The notes under the pieces were generated by a model. The model was not told where the DNA came from, did not search any database, and worked only from the letters and a program-made list of their open reading frames with translations. Shown piece by piece: positions 26,977 to 38,462 of a stretch of 64,000 bases of DNA (the stretch's first letter is position 1; every line of letters begins with the position of its first letter). The DNA is from Mycobacterium lacus (lineage in GTDB: Bacteria; Actinomycetota; Actinomycetes; Mycobacteriales; Mycobacteriaceae). A program made the translations under genes and the position numbers. The stretch is from contig NZ_AP022581.1 of the NCBI RefSeq assembly GCF_010731535.1, positions 1,931,952 to 1,995,951 of the forward strand, given 5' to 3'.

Positions 26977-28115
26977 CCGAGCCTGTCATGGGGTCCGACT
27001 CCTCGGCCTTGGCCCATCACATCGGCGAAGTGGCGCTGGTCGACCAGCACGTGCACGGCTGCTGGCTGAACGCGGGGGACCGGCAGCGGTTCGAGAACGC
27101 GATCAACGAGGCCAACACCGAACCGCTTGCGGACTTCGATTCCGGGTTCGACTCACAACTCGGCTTCGCCATACGCAACCGCTGTGCTCCCGTCCTGGGG
27201 CTGCCTCACCATGTCGATCCACAGGCGTATTGGGAGCGCCGCAGCCAGTTCAGCGAAGCCGAGCTGGCCCGCTTGTTTCTGCGAGCCGCCGCAGTCAGCG
27301 ACTGGCTGGTGGACACCGGGATTGATGGTGTTGCGGACGTCACCCAGCTGAGCCAACTGTCCGGGGGCCGGGCTCACGAGGTGGTGCGCCTCGAGCAGGT
27401 GGCCGAGCAGGCGGCACGGGCACCGGGCGACTACGCGTCCGCCTTCGACGAGATCCTGCGCCGGCGCGCGGCCACCGCGGTCGGCACCAAGTCCATCCTG
27501 GCCTACCGGGGAGGGTTCGACGGCGACCTGACCGAGCCGCCCGCCTCGCAGGTGGCCGAGGCCGCCTCCCGGTGGCGCGACCGCGGCGGCACCCGGCTAT
27601 GCGATCGCGTTCTACTGCGTTTCGGATTGCACCAGGCGCTGCGCCTGGGCAAGCCGCTGCAATTGCACGTCGGCTTCGGCGACCGGGACTGCGACCTGCA
27701 CAAGACCAACCCGCTGTACCTGCTCGACTTTCTGCGGCAGTCCGGGGAGACGCCGATCGTGTTGCTGCACTGCTATCCCTACGAGCGCGAAGCCGGCTAT
27801 CTGGCCCAGGCCTTCAACAACGTCTATCTCGACGGCGGGTTGAGCGTGAGCTACCTGGGGGCTAGGGCACCGGCCTTCATCGCCCGGCTGCTCGAGCTGG
27901 CGCCCTTCCGCAAGATCCTCTACTCGTCGGATGGGTTCGGACCCGCGGAGCTGCACTTCCTCGGCGCAGCGTTGTGGCGCAACGGTATTCACCGGGTACT
28001 GCGGAACTTCGTGAATAGCGGCGACTGGAGCGAGACCGATGCGATCCGGGTCGTCGACCTCATTGCCCGGCGCAACGCCGCCCGCATCTACCACGTCGGC
28101 GCTGCCGGGGAATGA
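26973..28115 (+). CDS. Amidohydrolase-2 family metal-dependent hydrolase (Rv1879-like)
   Basis: A 380-residue TIM-barrel amidohydrolase. VDQHVHG gives His26-x-His28. LQLHVGFGDRDCDLHKTNPLYL and IVLLHCYPYEREAGYLA carry further metal-ligand histidines, and ILYSSDGFG gives the closing Asp. The ATG overlaps the glnA3 stop (ATGA). In fungal FluG and plant NodGS the same two domains, amidohydrolase and GS-I, are fused in one polypeptide, so the pair probably acts together. Hydrolysis of a gamma-glutamyl amine is a reasonable guess but is not shown. Confidence 0.88.
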   Translation: MTEPVMGSDSSALAHHIGEVALVDQHVHGCWLNAGDRQRFENAINEANTEPLADFDSGFDSQLGFAIRNRCAPVLGLPHHVDPQAYWERRSQFSEAELARLFLRAAAVSDWLVDTGIDGVADVTQLSQLSGGRAHEVVRLEQVAEQAARAPGDYASAFDEILRRRAATAVGTKSILAYRGGFDGDLTEPPASQVAEAASRWRDRGGTRLCDRVLLRFGLHQALRLGKPLQLHVGFGDRDCDLHKTNPLYLLDFLRQSGETPIVLLHCYPYEREAGYLAQAFNNVYLDGGLSVSYLGARAPAFIARLLELAPFRKILYSSDGFGPAELHFLGAALWRNGIHRVLRNFVNSGDWSETDAIRVVDLIARRNAARIYHVGAAGE

Positions 28116-28458
28116 GCGCCGAGGCTGGCCGCTGGCCTGGTGGCGCCGCAGGCTGCGTCGGCCCCGTGGATCGTGAGGAGCCCAGTGCCGCCGCCACCGC
28201 GGCAGTGGAACGCGTAGCGTTGCTGATTTCGTCACTCGATCGGCGGTGTCCTGGGCTGCGGTAGTCGCGTCGGCCCCACGAACCCTTGGGTCCACCCGGC
28301 GCACAGTTTGCCCGCATTACAGCGACAACGTAAGGCACGCAAGGGATTTGTCGCTCCGAGATGGGCACAACGAACAACCCAACCCACGGAGACTCGTGGC
28401 TGATGTGACCAGCTGGCCGCTCCGTCCAACCGCGAGGGGTACCACGTCGGCGGCGTCG
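28116..28458. other. Intergenic stretch, no gene recognised
   Basis: Between two convergent genes. I see no conserved coding frame, strong palindrome or RNA gene. Codon-like GC patterning is present on both strands, so it may hold an unrecognisable gene remnant. Confidence 0.4.
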
Positions 28459-28929
28459 CTAGACCAGGCCCGTCGCGTCGAAAACCCAGCTCGCATCCCC
28501 ATTCGCCAGGTTCCCGAAGTAGTTAGCAGGCGCGAAGCTGGTGAGGCTGGCCATGTCCCAATAGTCCTTCCAGACCGCGATTTTCGCTTCACCGTCTTGC
28601 AGGGTGACTTTGTGCACGGTGACGAATCGCAGCACACCGTGCTCGCCTGTTGCGAACGTCCATGTCTCGGCGTGCTCGTACATGACATCGGACCCGTTGG
28701 ACAGCAGCAGACCGTCGTGGTTCTCATAGCCGGCAAGCGGCTCGAGCCCGACCTTGAGCCGTTGTACGATGTCGTCCGGGCCGCGCGCACCCACGGCGGG
28801 GACCGGCATGTCGACGTAGAGGCAGTCCTCCGACAAGAACGTCTTGACCGCATCCCAATCGCGCCGCGACAGTGCCTGCCACATCCCGAGTACTACTTCT
28901 CGGGCCGCGATCGTCGAAACTTCTGTCAT
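28459..28929 (-). CDS. SnoaL/limonene-epoxide-hydrolase-like (NTF2-fold) protein
   Basis: A 156-residue cone-fold protein. WQALSRRDWDAVKTFLSEDCLYVDMPVP is the typical N-terminal helix and first strand, with a central GYENHDGLLLSNGSDVMYEHAETW and KIAVWKDYWDMASL in the last strands. Asp and Arg/Tyr residues lining such pockets serve limonene-1,2-epoxide hydrolases and polyketide cyclases. The exact chemistry is unknown. It stands alone on the minus strand, 251 bp beyond cyp140, and is not part of the recalled M. tuberculosis order here. Confidence 0.75.
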   Translation of the reverse strand: MTEVSTIAAREVVLGMWQALSRRDWDAVKTFLSEDCLYVDMPVPAVGARGPDDIVQRLKVGLEPLAGYENHDGLLLSNGSDVMYEHAETWTFATGEHGVLRFVTVHKVTLQDGEAKIAVWKDYWDMASLTSFAPANYFGNLANGDASWVFDATGLV

Positions 28930-29180
28930 GGAAGGCCAATAAACTCGGTCACCGCGCGGGTGTCAACCGCGCCGGCCCGGTCGTCGAACCCGGCGCCGAC
29001 CACGCATTTGTCAACGATACTGGCCCGTGCTACTACGCGACCGGTACCTGGATCACCGTCAGCCGATCGATCACTGAGACCAACGTCCGGTCGTGCAAGT
29101 GCAGTCCGATGTGGTTCCGCCCACCGACCGCTCAGCGACCGCGAATCGCGTTGTATATTCGCCGCGCCCACGGGAACCGG

Positions 29181-30497
29181 TCACCGGCCAACCATCGACC
29201 GAGCCGGCCCCAGCATCACCGGTAGCGTCGACCACCCCCGCAGTACCCGGGTTTCGCGCCTGCTTCCGGCGCCCGCGGACCGCACATCGGGGAAACGGTC
29301 GAAGAAGGTGCGCAACCCGACCTCGCCCTCGGCGCGCGCCAGGGCGGCCCCCAGGCAGAAGTGGCGGCCCGTCGAGAACGCGAGATGCTTTCCGGCATTG
29401 GGGCGTTCGACATCGAAACGGTGCGGATCGGGAAATACCGACGGATCGCGGTTGGCGGCGGCCAGGTAGATCACCACCAACTCGCCGCGCTTGATCGACT
29501 CGCCCGCCACCTCGACATCCTTGCGGGCCACCCGTCCGGCGAGCTGGACGGGCGAATCCAGCCGCAGGATTTCTTCCACCGCGTTGGGCCAAAGCTCCGG
29601 GCGCTGCCTCAGGGTGTCCAGCTGCGCGGGCACATCCAACAACATGCGAATTCCGTTGCCCAACAAGTTTACTGTGGTTTCGAAGCCAGCGACCAACACG
29701 AGCCCGGCGATGGCCTGGAGTTCGGTCTCGTCGAGACGTGTTTCGGGACTACCGCTTTCAGCCGTCCGGATCAACTGACTCATCAGGTCGTCACCGGGGG
29801 CGCGCCGCAGCTGCTGCAAATGCCCCACCAGCCAAGAGTTGAATCCGCTGATACCCAGCTGCACGCGCTGGTACTGCCGATAAGGCACCCCGATATCCAA
29901 ACTCGGTGCGCCCAGTTCACCGAACTCCAGGACGCGCCGACGGTCGTGGTCCGGCACCCCCAAGATGTCGCTGATGACGGTGATCGGCAATTGCGAGCAA
30001 TACGGCCCGACGACGTCGACGACGCCGGGTTGCTCGGCGAGCCGGTCCAAGAGGCCGATCGCGGTCCGCTCGACCCGATCGCGTAGCGCGGCGACCGCGC
30101 GCGAGGTGAACACGGCCGATACGGTCTTGCGATAGCGCGTGTGATCGGGCGGTTCGACGGCCAGCAACGACGGTGGTCGCAGCGGGTGTAGCAGATTGTC
30201 GCGGGTGCGCCGCTCCAGCCAGCGCAAGAGCGTCGGCAGGTTATCGCCGAGCGAGACGGCCTGGAAATCGTCCGACCGCAGCAGCTCGTGGGCTAGCCGA
30301 TAGTCGGCGGTCACACAGTTGGCGCGGTTTCGGACCAGGCGGCCGTGGTGTCGCACTTCGTCGTAGAAAGGCACCGGGTCGGCGGCGACCGCCGGATCTG
30401 CGATCAGCCGGGCCTGCAGGTCGCCCCGTCGGGCCCCAACCGCGGCCATGCCGCGGATAACCCCGTGCAGCGCGAACCAGTGCAATCTGTCCTTCAC
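29181..30497 (-). CDS. cyp140: Cytochrome P450, CYP140 family
   Basis: A 438-residue soluble P450, the same length as M. tuberculosis CYP140. The I-helix oxygen-activation motif is AGFETTVN, the K-helix ExxR is EEILR, and the heme loop is FSTGRHFCLGAALARAE with the cysteine thiolate ligand. The substrate is unknown. It follows lppE by 89 bp on the minus strand, in the rpfC-to-cyp140 series. A ferredoxin is not encoded next to it. Confidence 0.92.
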   Translation of the reverse strand: MKDRLHWFALHGVIRGMAAVGARRGDLQARLIADPAVAADPVPFYDEVRHHGRLVRNRANCVTADYRLAHELLRSDDFQAVSLGDNLPTLLRWLERRTRDNLLHPLRPPSLLAVEPPDHTRYRKTVSAVFTSRAVAALRDRVERTAIGLLDRLAEQPGVVDVVGPYCSQLPITVISDILGVPDHDRRRVLEFGELGAPSLDIGVPYRQYQRVQLGISGFNSWLVGHLQQLRRAPGDDLMSQLIRTAESGSPETRLDETELQAIAGLVLVAGFETTVNLLGNGIRMLLDVPAQLDTLRQRPELWPNAVEEILRLDSPVQLAGRVARKDVEVAGESIKRGELVVIYLAAANRDPSVFPDPHRFDVERPNAGKHLAFSTGRHFCLGAALARAEGEVGLRTFFDRFPDVRSAGAGSRRETRVLRGWSTLPVMLGPARSMVGR

Positions 30498-30586
30498 GGT
30501 CCCTCCGTCGCTCGGCGGCTCGGCAAGTCATTTCACCAAGCGTAGGCCCGGTCGAGGATGCCCGGCTTAACTTTGCCCGCCGCGTT

Positions 30587-31009
30587 TCAGCACTCCGCGA
30601 CGATCTTGAAGTCCGTTGTCACAACTTTGTTGGGATTGCGGTCGCTGATGCCGTAGGCGCTGCCGGTGATCGTGTACGTGCGGTTGGCGAGGTCGACGCG
30701 GGCGTCGCCCACGCCGCCTTCCCAGAAGCTGCCGTTGAACCCGTCGATGTTACGGATCTTCACCCATTGCGGGATCACCCGGTCGCCGGTGAGCAGAACC
30801 ACCGCTTGCACCTGGCCGTCGCGGTCGCGGATGTCGATGCTCCGGTACGACTGCTCTTGGCTGCACGCGGGTGGACGTGCCGTGTGGGTTGCACCATCGA
30901 GGGTCAGACGTGCGGCTTTCCGGGGCACCGTCTGGGCTCCCGCGCATCCGGAAACACCGGCGACGACAACCAAAGCCGCTCCGGCCACCACGGCAAACGG
31001 GTTGTGCAC
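30587..31009 (-). CDS. lppE: LpqH-superfamily lipoprotein LppE
   Basis: 140 residues when started at GTG 31009, which has GGAGG eight bases upstream; the ATG at 31033 lies before that site. A hydrophobic signal AVVAGAALVVVAGVSGC ends in a lipobox with Cys22, so the mature protein is lipid-anchored outside the membrane. The C-terminal YTITGSAYGISDRNP...DFKIVAEC resembles the end of the 19-kDa antigen LpqH. The length equals the M. tuberculosis LppE I recall. Function is unknown; LpqH relatives are surface-exposed immunogens. Confidence 0.87.
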   Translation of the reverse strand: MHNPFAVVAGAALVVVAGVSGCAGAQTVPRKAARLTLDGATHTARPPACSQEQSYRSIDIRDRDGQVQAVVLLTGDRVIPQWVKIRNIDGFNGSFWEGGVGDARVDLANRTYTITGSAYGISDRNPNKVVTTDFKIVAEC

Positions 31010-31067
31010 TGGCCATACCTCCGTTCGGGGCATTCCGCGCTCGCGCCATCCGGCGTGCCCGAAACCT

Positions 31068-31901
31068 TTATTGCTCTTTTGGTATCAGCGCGGGTAGGGA
31101 CTTGACGACGCGACCCCGCACGGCCTCCGGACTAAGACCCTTGAGCACGTCGATCCAGCGCAGGCTCTTGGGAACGTACCAGTGCAAGCGAGTCGAGTGG
31201 TAGGCCCGCCACGCCGTCTCGGCCACACTAACCGCAGGCATCATCCGAAACGGGCCCTTCTTGGGCGCGACGGCGAGAATCTCGTCGCGGGATCGCGTCA
31301 GCACGCCATCGTTCGAGTGGTCGGGCGTCGTGGTGAGGATCGCGGTGTCGATCAGGCCGGGCAGCACGTCGGCGACCCGCACTCCAAGGCGCTGCCACTC
31401 CACGCTCAATGCCTCGGTCAGTCCCTTGACCGCATGCTTGGTCGCCGAGTACACCGCGATCCGCGGCATGCCGTAGGTGCCCGAGGACGACGATGTCGAG
31501 AACATCAGGCTGCCGGGATTCTTCTTGAGGTGGGGCAGTGCGCAGTACGCGCCGGCCAGCACCGCCTTGAAGTTCACGTCGACGACGCGCATCGCGGCTT
31601 CATACGGCACGTCCTCGAACCAGCCGGATTCGCCGATTCCGGCGTTGTTCCACATCATGTCGAGCCCTCCGCCGACATTCCCGGCACAGAAATCGGCGAG
31701 GGCGCTGCCCAGGGCCGCCTTGTCGGTGACGTCGACGGCTCGGGTCCAGAGGCGCTCGGCGCCAAGCTCACGGTTCAGCGCCGCAAGGCCGTCGTCGTTT
31801 CGGTCTACCGCCCCCACTCGCCAGCCCTTGGCGTGGAAGAGCTTTGCTCCCTCACGCCCCATTCCACTGGCCGCGCCGGTGATGAACACCGACTTAACCA
31901 T
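31068..31901 (-). CDS. Short-chain dehydrogenase/reductase (Rv1882c-like)
   Basis: A 277-residue classical SDR. The cofactor loop is TGAASGMGREGA at 8-19, NNAG is near 89, the catalytic Ser lies in FSTSSSSGTYGM, and Tyr and Lys lie in YSATK. An acidic residue after strand 2 (VDRNDDGLA) favours NAD(H) over NADP(H). Substrate unknown. It lies 65 bp after an SRPBCC gene and 58 bp before lppE, all minus strand. Confidence 0.9.
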   Translation of the reverse strand: MVKSVFITGAASGMGREGAKLFHAKGWRVGAVDRNDDGLAALNRELGAERLWTRAVDVTDKAALGSALADFCAGNVGGGLDMMWNNAGIGESGWFEDVPYEAAMRVVDVNFKAVLAGAYCALPHLKKNPGSLMFSTSSSSGTYGMPRIAVYSATKHAVKGLTEALSVEWQRLGVRVADVLPGLIDTAILTTTPDHSNDGVLTRSRDEILAVAPKKGPFRMMPAVSVAETAWRAYHSTRLHWYVPKSLRWIDVLKGLSPEAVRGRVVKSLPALIPKEQ

Positions 31902-31966
31902 GCCCGGCCTCCGAACCTTCCGCCGCGCGATTGAGATCGCTGCCGCGCCGTGATCGAACCGACCCC

Positions 31967-32440
31967 TCAGTCCGACTCGACCACCGCCTTGATGCGCTGC
32001 AGCGTCTTGGTCATATCACGGACATTGCGGCGCTTTCGCAGGAAACCACCGAACAGCCAGTAGACGCCCAGCAGCGGGGACGGATTGAGCCGAAACGACT
32101 CCGTCACGTCGGTGCCGTCCCCCGAGGGCGCCAACCGGTAGTGCCAGTTGTTCACCGGCCTGTCGCCCAGCATCACCGCAAACCCGAACTCACGTCCCGG
32201 CTCGCACGCAGTCACCTCGCACGTCGTCCAATACACCGGCCCGATCTCGTTTCGCCGAACATGACCGCGGAATCGAGCGCCCAGCGCCGGGCCGGTCGCG
32301 TCGCCCAGCCACTCGGCCTCGAAGGTTTCCGGGGAGAACCGCCCTGTGTTGCGCACATCGGCGATCAGATCCCAGATCTTGTCCGCGGGCGCTGCCATAT
32401 GCACTGTGGCCGAACCTTCCATGGCCTGATCCAAACACAT
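31967..32440 (-). CDS. SRPBCC (polyketide cyclase/START-like) protein (Rv1883c-like)
   Basis: A 157-residue START/Bet v1-fold protein that would bind a hydrophobic ligand. Typical features are ATVHMAAPADKIWDLIADVRNTGRF at the start, FRGHVRRNEIGPVYWTTCEVTAC in the strands, and a long C-terminal helix MTKTLQRIKAVVE. A second ATG six codons in could be the true start. It lies between rpfC and an SDR gene on one strand. Confidence 0.83.
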   Translation of the reverse strand: MCLDQAMEGSATVHMAAPADKIWDLIADVRNTGRFSPETFEAEWLGDATGPALGARFRGHVRRNEIGPVYWTTCEVTACEPGREFGFAVMLGDRPVNNWHYRLAPSGDGTDVTESFRLNPSPLLGVYWLFGGFLRKRRNVRDMTKTLQRIKAVVESD

Positions 32441-32506
32441 GCCCTGCGCCGGGTCATAGAGTGCGGATGATCCCCGTCGGCGTTGATCCCCTGTCGGCGT
32501 GGATCC

Positions 32507-33070
<564 letters not shown>

Positions 33071-33291
33071 TCAGGGTTGCCAGGGCCCGTTGATACGGGC
33101 TGTCGAATAGCGCAGCCGTTATCGCGGCGCTTCCGGCGTCGTCAGCACGCCCAGCGTGCACTCACTGCGAAATTTCGGCCGCATTTTCGCCCTGCCTGCA
33201 CGTTCGGCGAAGACCTGAGTGGTGATCACCCTGGGCTATCCTTCAAGAGAGAACTTACAGACACTCAGTACGAAAGTTATGTGCACGCTGC

Positions 33292-33536
33292 ATGGACGTC
33301 GACCCTGATAGTTCGGCGCCGGCCGGGCTCGTCGTTGTCCCTCTACCGCGCCGCAACCGGGCGGAGCGAACGGCCGCGACCCGTACGCGGCCCATGGCCG
33401 CCGGACGGAAGCCCTACGGCGAGCAGGGCTTCGCGGGCGTCACGACTCTGGCGATCGCGACGGCGGCGGGTCTGACGCGCGGCGCCCTCGACCGCCAGTT
33501 CGACAACACAAGGCGGAGATCTTTGCCGCCACTGAC
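33292..33536 (+). pseudogene. TetR-family regulator remnant, interrupted by an IS21 element
   Basis: The fragment RKPYGEQGFAGVTTLAIATAAGLTRGALDRQFDN is the HTH of a TetR regulator (helix 1 to helix 3). A 2-base insertion after RQFDN shifts the frame; without it the sequence reads on as KAEIFAATD, the usual start of helix 4. The IS21 element begins in that codon run. Beyond the element, 36196-36240 continues as DEEVARPLVADT and then loses similarity, so the ligand-binding half was already missing. Pro replaces Leu twice in the first helix. Not functional. Confidence 0.82.
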
Positions 33537-33630
33537 TGTCGACCGTCACGTAATTCCCCAGGGCTGCCGTCACGGAATTCCCCAGGTGCGGGCCTCGATG
33601 GTATGTGTACCGTGCCCGCGGTGGCGTTGT

Positions 33631-34381
33631 CTAGCTGACGCTGCGTCCGGGCCGTTTGCGGGGCCGGTAGCTGGGTCCGTCCATGAGGATCTGGTAGCTG
33701 CTGTTGATGATCCTGTCGAGTAGCGATTCGGCGACGACCGGGTTCGGGAATAGGCCGTACCAGTCGTTGGGGGCGCGGTTGGAGGTCAAGATCAGCGGCT
33801 TGCCGCTGACCGCGCGTTCGTTGATTAGCTCGTAGAGGTCGTCGGCGTGCATGGTCGTGTGCTCGCGCATCGCAAAATCATCAAGAATCAACACGAGCGG
33901 TTTGGTGTATTCGCGGATGCGTTGGCTAACTGCGGTCGGCGTGCCCGCCGGCGAGGTCGGCGAGCATCCGAGAGGTTTTGGCGAAACGGACGTCGCCGCC
34001 GCGTCGGGCTACAGCATGCCCGAGTGCTTGTGCCACATGGGTTTTGCCTACCCCAACGGGTCCGTAGAGGATGACCGACTCGCCGGCGTCGAGCCAGCGC
34101 AGCGCGAGGTCGCGCAGTATGGCGGCGGGCAGTTTCGGGTTGGCGGAGAAGTCGAAGGATTCGAAGGTGGCTTGTTCTTCGAACTTCGCGCGGCGGATGC
34201 GCCGTGTCAGGGCGGCCGATTCGCGGCGGGCGATCTCGTCCTCGCACAGTGCTTGCAGGAATTCGAGGTGCCCGAAGTCGCCGTTGCGGGTCTGGGCTAG
34301 CCGGGCGTCGAGGGTGTCAAGCATGCCCGACAGTTTCAGAGTGCGCAGCGCGTTGCGCAGCGCGGGGTCACAAATACCCAT
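33631..34381 (-). pseudogene. istB: IS21-family helper ATPase IstB, frameshifted
   Basis: The first part, to about 33926, has the helical N-terminus LRTLKLSGMLDTLDARLAQ and a Walker A GPVGVGKTHVAQALG. After an extra T in AGTTAGCC near 33935, the rest (LILDDFAMREHT, Walker B, then SGKPLILTSNRAPNDW) is in another frame. Repairing that base gives a normal IstB of about 250 residues. IstB assembles the IstA transpososome; here it would be truncated right after the P-loop half. Confidence 0.88.
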
Positions 34382-34453
34382 GAAGTCGTGTTCTCCTTGT
34401 GAAATAGCTTATGTGGGTTGTGATTCGGTCAGATTCCGGGACCCGGGTGACTT

Positions 34454-36029
34454 TCAGCCGACTCCGCCGGTGTCGCCGGTGGCGAACTGGTCGGGGCCAC
34501 GCAGGAACGCCGCGGTAGTGGCGGCGGCGCCGGTGGCCGGTTCGGCGGTGGTGGCGTCGTGTTCGGTGCCGGCGGCCAGGATGCCCTTGATGGTCCGATA
34601 CGCCGGGTCGCCGACGGCGATCGCGCAGGCGCAGGCGGCTTCGAGCCGATCACAGCCGTGCTTGTCGCGCAGCCCGAGCACTCCTTGCGCCGAGCGCAGG
34701 TGGTGGATCGCGTTGTCGCGCATGAATTCGGCGATCACCGCTTCGCAGGCGGGGCCGACCTGGGCGGCGGTGTGCCGACACCAGGTGGGGTTTTCATCGC
34801 GAAGGCGACCTTCTCCGGCGGGTAGTGGGAGAAGTCGGTGGAGCGCCCGAGGCCCGCCGCACATGGGTGGCGACGACCTCGTTGTGGGCAAAGATCTGCA
34901 CGATGTCACCGGCGGTGCGGGCGTGCAGGCGCCGCCCGATCAGCCGCCATGGCACGCTGTAGAGGGCCTTGCCGACCTTGAGGTGCGTATCGACCCCCAC
35001 GGTGCCGATAGACCAGGTGGTGAGTTCGAACGCGTGGCGCGGCAACGGTTTCAACGTATCGGCCTCGATCGCTTCGAACACCCGCAGCGGCTGGCCGCCG
35101 TCGAGGGCCCGTGAATGTCGTAGCCCGGCCACCTCCCGGCTCCACCGGGCCGCCTCGCCCTGCATCTGAGCCAGCGAGGTGAACTCGCGGCCCCGCCAGA
35201 ACGAATCCCGCACATACGGCATCGGCCGCTCGACACGAGGTTTGTCCTTGGGCTTGAACGCCCGGGCCGGGTCGATCAAGCAGTCGTAGTGGGCGGCCAG
35301 CTCGGCGTAGGTGCGGTTGATCTTCGGGTCATATAGGTCGGGCTTGTCCACCCCGGTCTTGAGGTTGTCGCACACCAGCCGGGCCGGAATACCATTGAAG
35401 AATTCGAATGCCTCGACATGGCAAGTGCACCAGGTGGTTTGGTCCATCCTGACCACAGGGCGAACGAACAGGTGCCGCGAGCACGACAGCACCATGACAA
35501 ACGCCCACACTGCGACTCGCTTGGCTGTGGCCGGGTTCAGCCACATTCCTAACCGGCCGTAGTCGATCTGCGCTTCGCTGCCCGGCGGCACTTCGCCGCG
35601 CGGCACGCTCACCCGAGCACGAGCCACCTCATCGGCGAAATTCATTGCCACCCAACGCCGCACAGAGGACTCCGACACGTCGACCTGATGGTCGTCACGT
35701 AGCCGCTGCGCGATCGTGGCGACCGTAACATCGGCGTGCAGCCAGTCCTTGATCCGGTCGCTATGCCGGTCGATCAACGGCCACGTCGATGCCCGCGCGC
35801 CGCGATCATCCAGTCCGGGAAACCACTGCGCGATCCGCGCCGCCCACTGCTCGGCGCTCAGCGGTTCTCCGCCTGGGCCAATGCCCTCGGCGACCGCCGG
35901 GGCCAGATACTTGCGGATCGTCTTACGATCCATCCCCAGCGACTGCCACAACTGCACCTGTGAGCGACCAGCCTGCCAATGCGTGTACAACTCGATCAGA
36001 TCGAACATCTCGATATCTCTCCTCGCCAT
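34454..36029 (-). pseudogene. istA: IS21-family transposase IstA, frameshifted near the C-terminus
   Basis: ATG at 36029 starts MARRDIEMFDLIELYTHWQAG, an HTH region, and the DDE core is readable: Asp in EAQIDYGRLG, Asp in RLVCDNLKTG and Glu in DKPRVERPMPYV. About residue 410 the frame breaks near 34850. The remaining C-terminus (HYPPEKVAF, then TPTWCRHTAAQVGPACEAVI) appears in two further frames before the stop at 34454. The catalytic core is complete, the C-terminal part is not. Confidence 0.87.
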
Positions 36030-36305
36030 CAGTGCCCCTTCGTCCGCCGTACTCCGACGGATCAAGAGCGAACATGTGTGCGAGGCCCACACCCGGCAGA
36101 CACACCGCCCAGGGTGGGGAATTACCTGACAGCCAGGGTGGGGAATTCCGTGACGGACAACCCCTCAAACCTGGGGAATTGCGTGACCGCTGACAACTGA
36201 CGAAGAGGTCGCGCGCCCTCTCGTCGCCGATACCAGCCCAACCCGTAGGGATCACCGCGCGCGTTGTGCTGACGGCGAAAAACTCATGACGAGCCCGACC
36301 AGCTG

Positions 36306-36896
36306 ATGATCCGGCGAGGCGGCAAATCCGCGGCATGGTTGCGCTCGGCGTGGGCCCGAGCCCTGATTGCTGCCGCGCTCGCGGTGTCGCTACTGTTGGG
36401 CGGGGCATTCCTGATGGTCGACCGACTCCATACCTCGCCGTCCGACGTGCTCGACCACCCCGGTGATCCGGTCACCGACGCGCAGACCGAGGCGCAGGTC
36501 GTCGAATCGGCCAAGCAGATCGTCACCGCCGCGGGCCTGCGGACGAAGACGGCAGGTTATCTGTTGATGTCGTGCAAGGAGCGCGACGATCCTCCGTATC
36601 AGGGCGCAATCTACCTGACCTTCGCGCTACCCGCCGAAACGCGTGCTGACACCTACTTCCCGACCATTACGGCGGCGCTGATTGCCCGCGGCTGGAGCGA
36701 GGGTCTACCGCCCAACAACCGCACGTTTGGCAAGACCCTCTCCAGGGACGCCGTGACGGCGATCATTTACCGCGACAACGACGATGAGAACCTGGGGGTA
36801 ATGCGCCTGTATGGTCAGTGCCGCAATATGAACGACCATCGCAGGGACGCCACCGGGTGGATCGATATCACCGGCCAGTTCCAGCCGATCGGGTAA
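36306..36896 (+). CDS. Membrane-anchored mycobacterial protein of unknown function
   Basis: A 196-residue protein with one N-terminal membrane helix (ARALIAAALAVSLLLGGAFLMV, residues 17-38) and an extracytoplasmic domain. The domain contains GYLLMSCKERDDPPYQGAIY, FPTITAALIARGW, and AVTAIIYRDNDDENLGVMRLYGQCR, with two Cys (one in MSCKE, one in GQCRN) that may form a disulfide. I recognise the pattern from mycobacterial lipoprotein-like families but know no function. It starts 105 bp after the IS21 target copy and ends before a strong convergent terminator shared with fbpB. Confidence 0.72.
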   Translation: MIRRGGKSAAWLRSAWARALIAAALAVSLLLGGAFLMVDRLHTSPSDVLDHPGDPVTDAQTEAQVVESAKQIVTAAGLRTKTAGYLLMSCKERDDPPYQGAIYLTFALPAETRADTYFPTITAALIARGWSEGLPPNNRTFGKTLSRDAVTAIIYRDNDDENLGVMRLYGQCRNMNDHRRDATGWIDITGQFQPIG

Positions 36897-36934
36897 CCCG
36901 GCGCCCGTGGGTATCCGGAAAAGGGCTGCGAAAT

Positions 36935-36976
36935 CGCCGCGGGGCTTGACGGCGTTACCCGTCAAGCCCCGCGGCG
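36935..36976. terminator. Bidirectional terminator downstream of fbpB
   Basis: Perfect 18-bp arms at 36935-36952 and 36959-36976 with a 6-nt loop CGTTAC, placed 38 bp from one stop and 18 bp from the fbpB stop. GC-rich without U-tract, the usual form of mycobacterial terminators. Confidence 0.85.
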
Positions 36977-36994
36977 GCTAGCCTGTCAGGCCGC

Positions 36995-38462
<1,468 letters not shown>

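Larger units (their letters stand above)
33537..36195 (-). mobile_element. IS21-family insertion sequence, 2659 bp, with 6-bp target duplication
   Basis: Ends TGTCGACCGTCACG... and, as reverse complement, TGTCAGCGGTCACG... match at 22 of 26 positions. Internal copies of GTCACGTAATTCCCCAG at 33545 and 33569, and related copies near 36120-36190, are the multiple terminal repeats typical of IS21. ACTGAC flanks both sides (33531-33536 and 36196-36201). It carries istA then istB on the minus strand, both frameshifted. It lies within a tetR remnant. Confidence 0.93.

Noticed and set aside
28930..29180. Short frames on both strands between the SnoaL-like gene and cyp140
   Set aside because: No start signal, conserved motif or consistent codon pattern; probably spacer.
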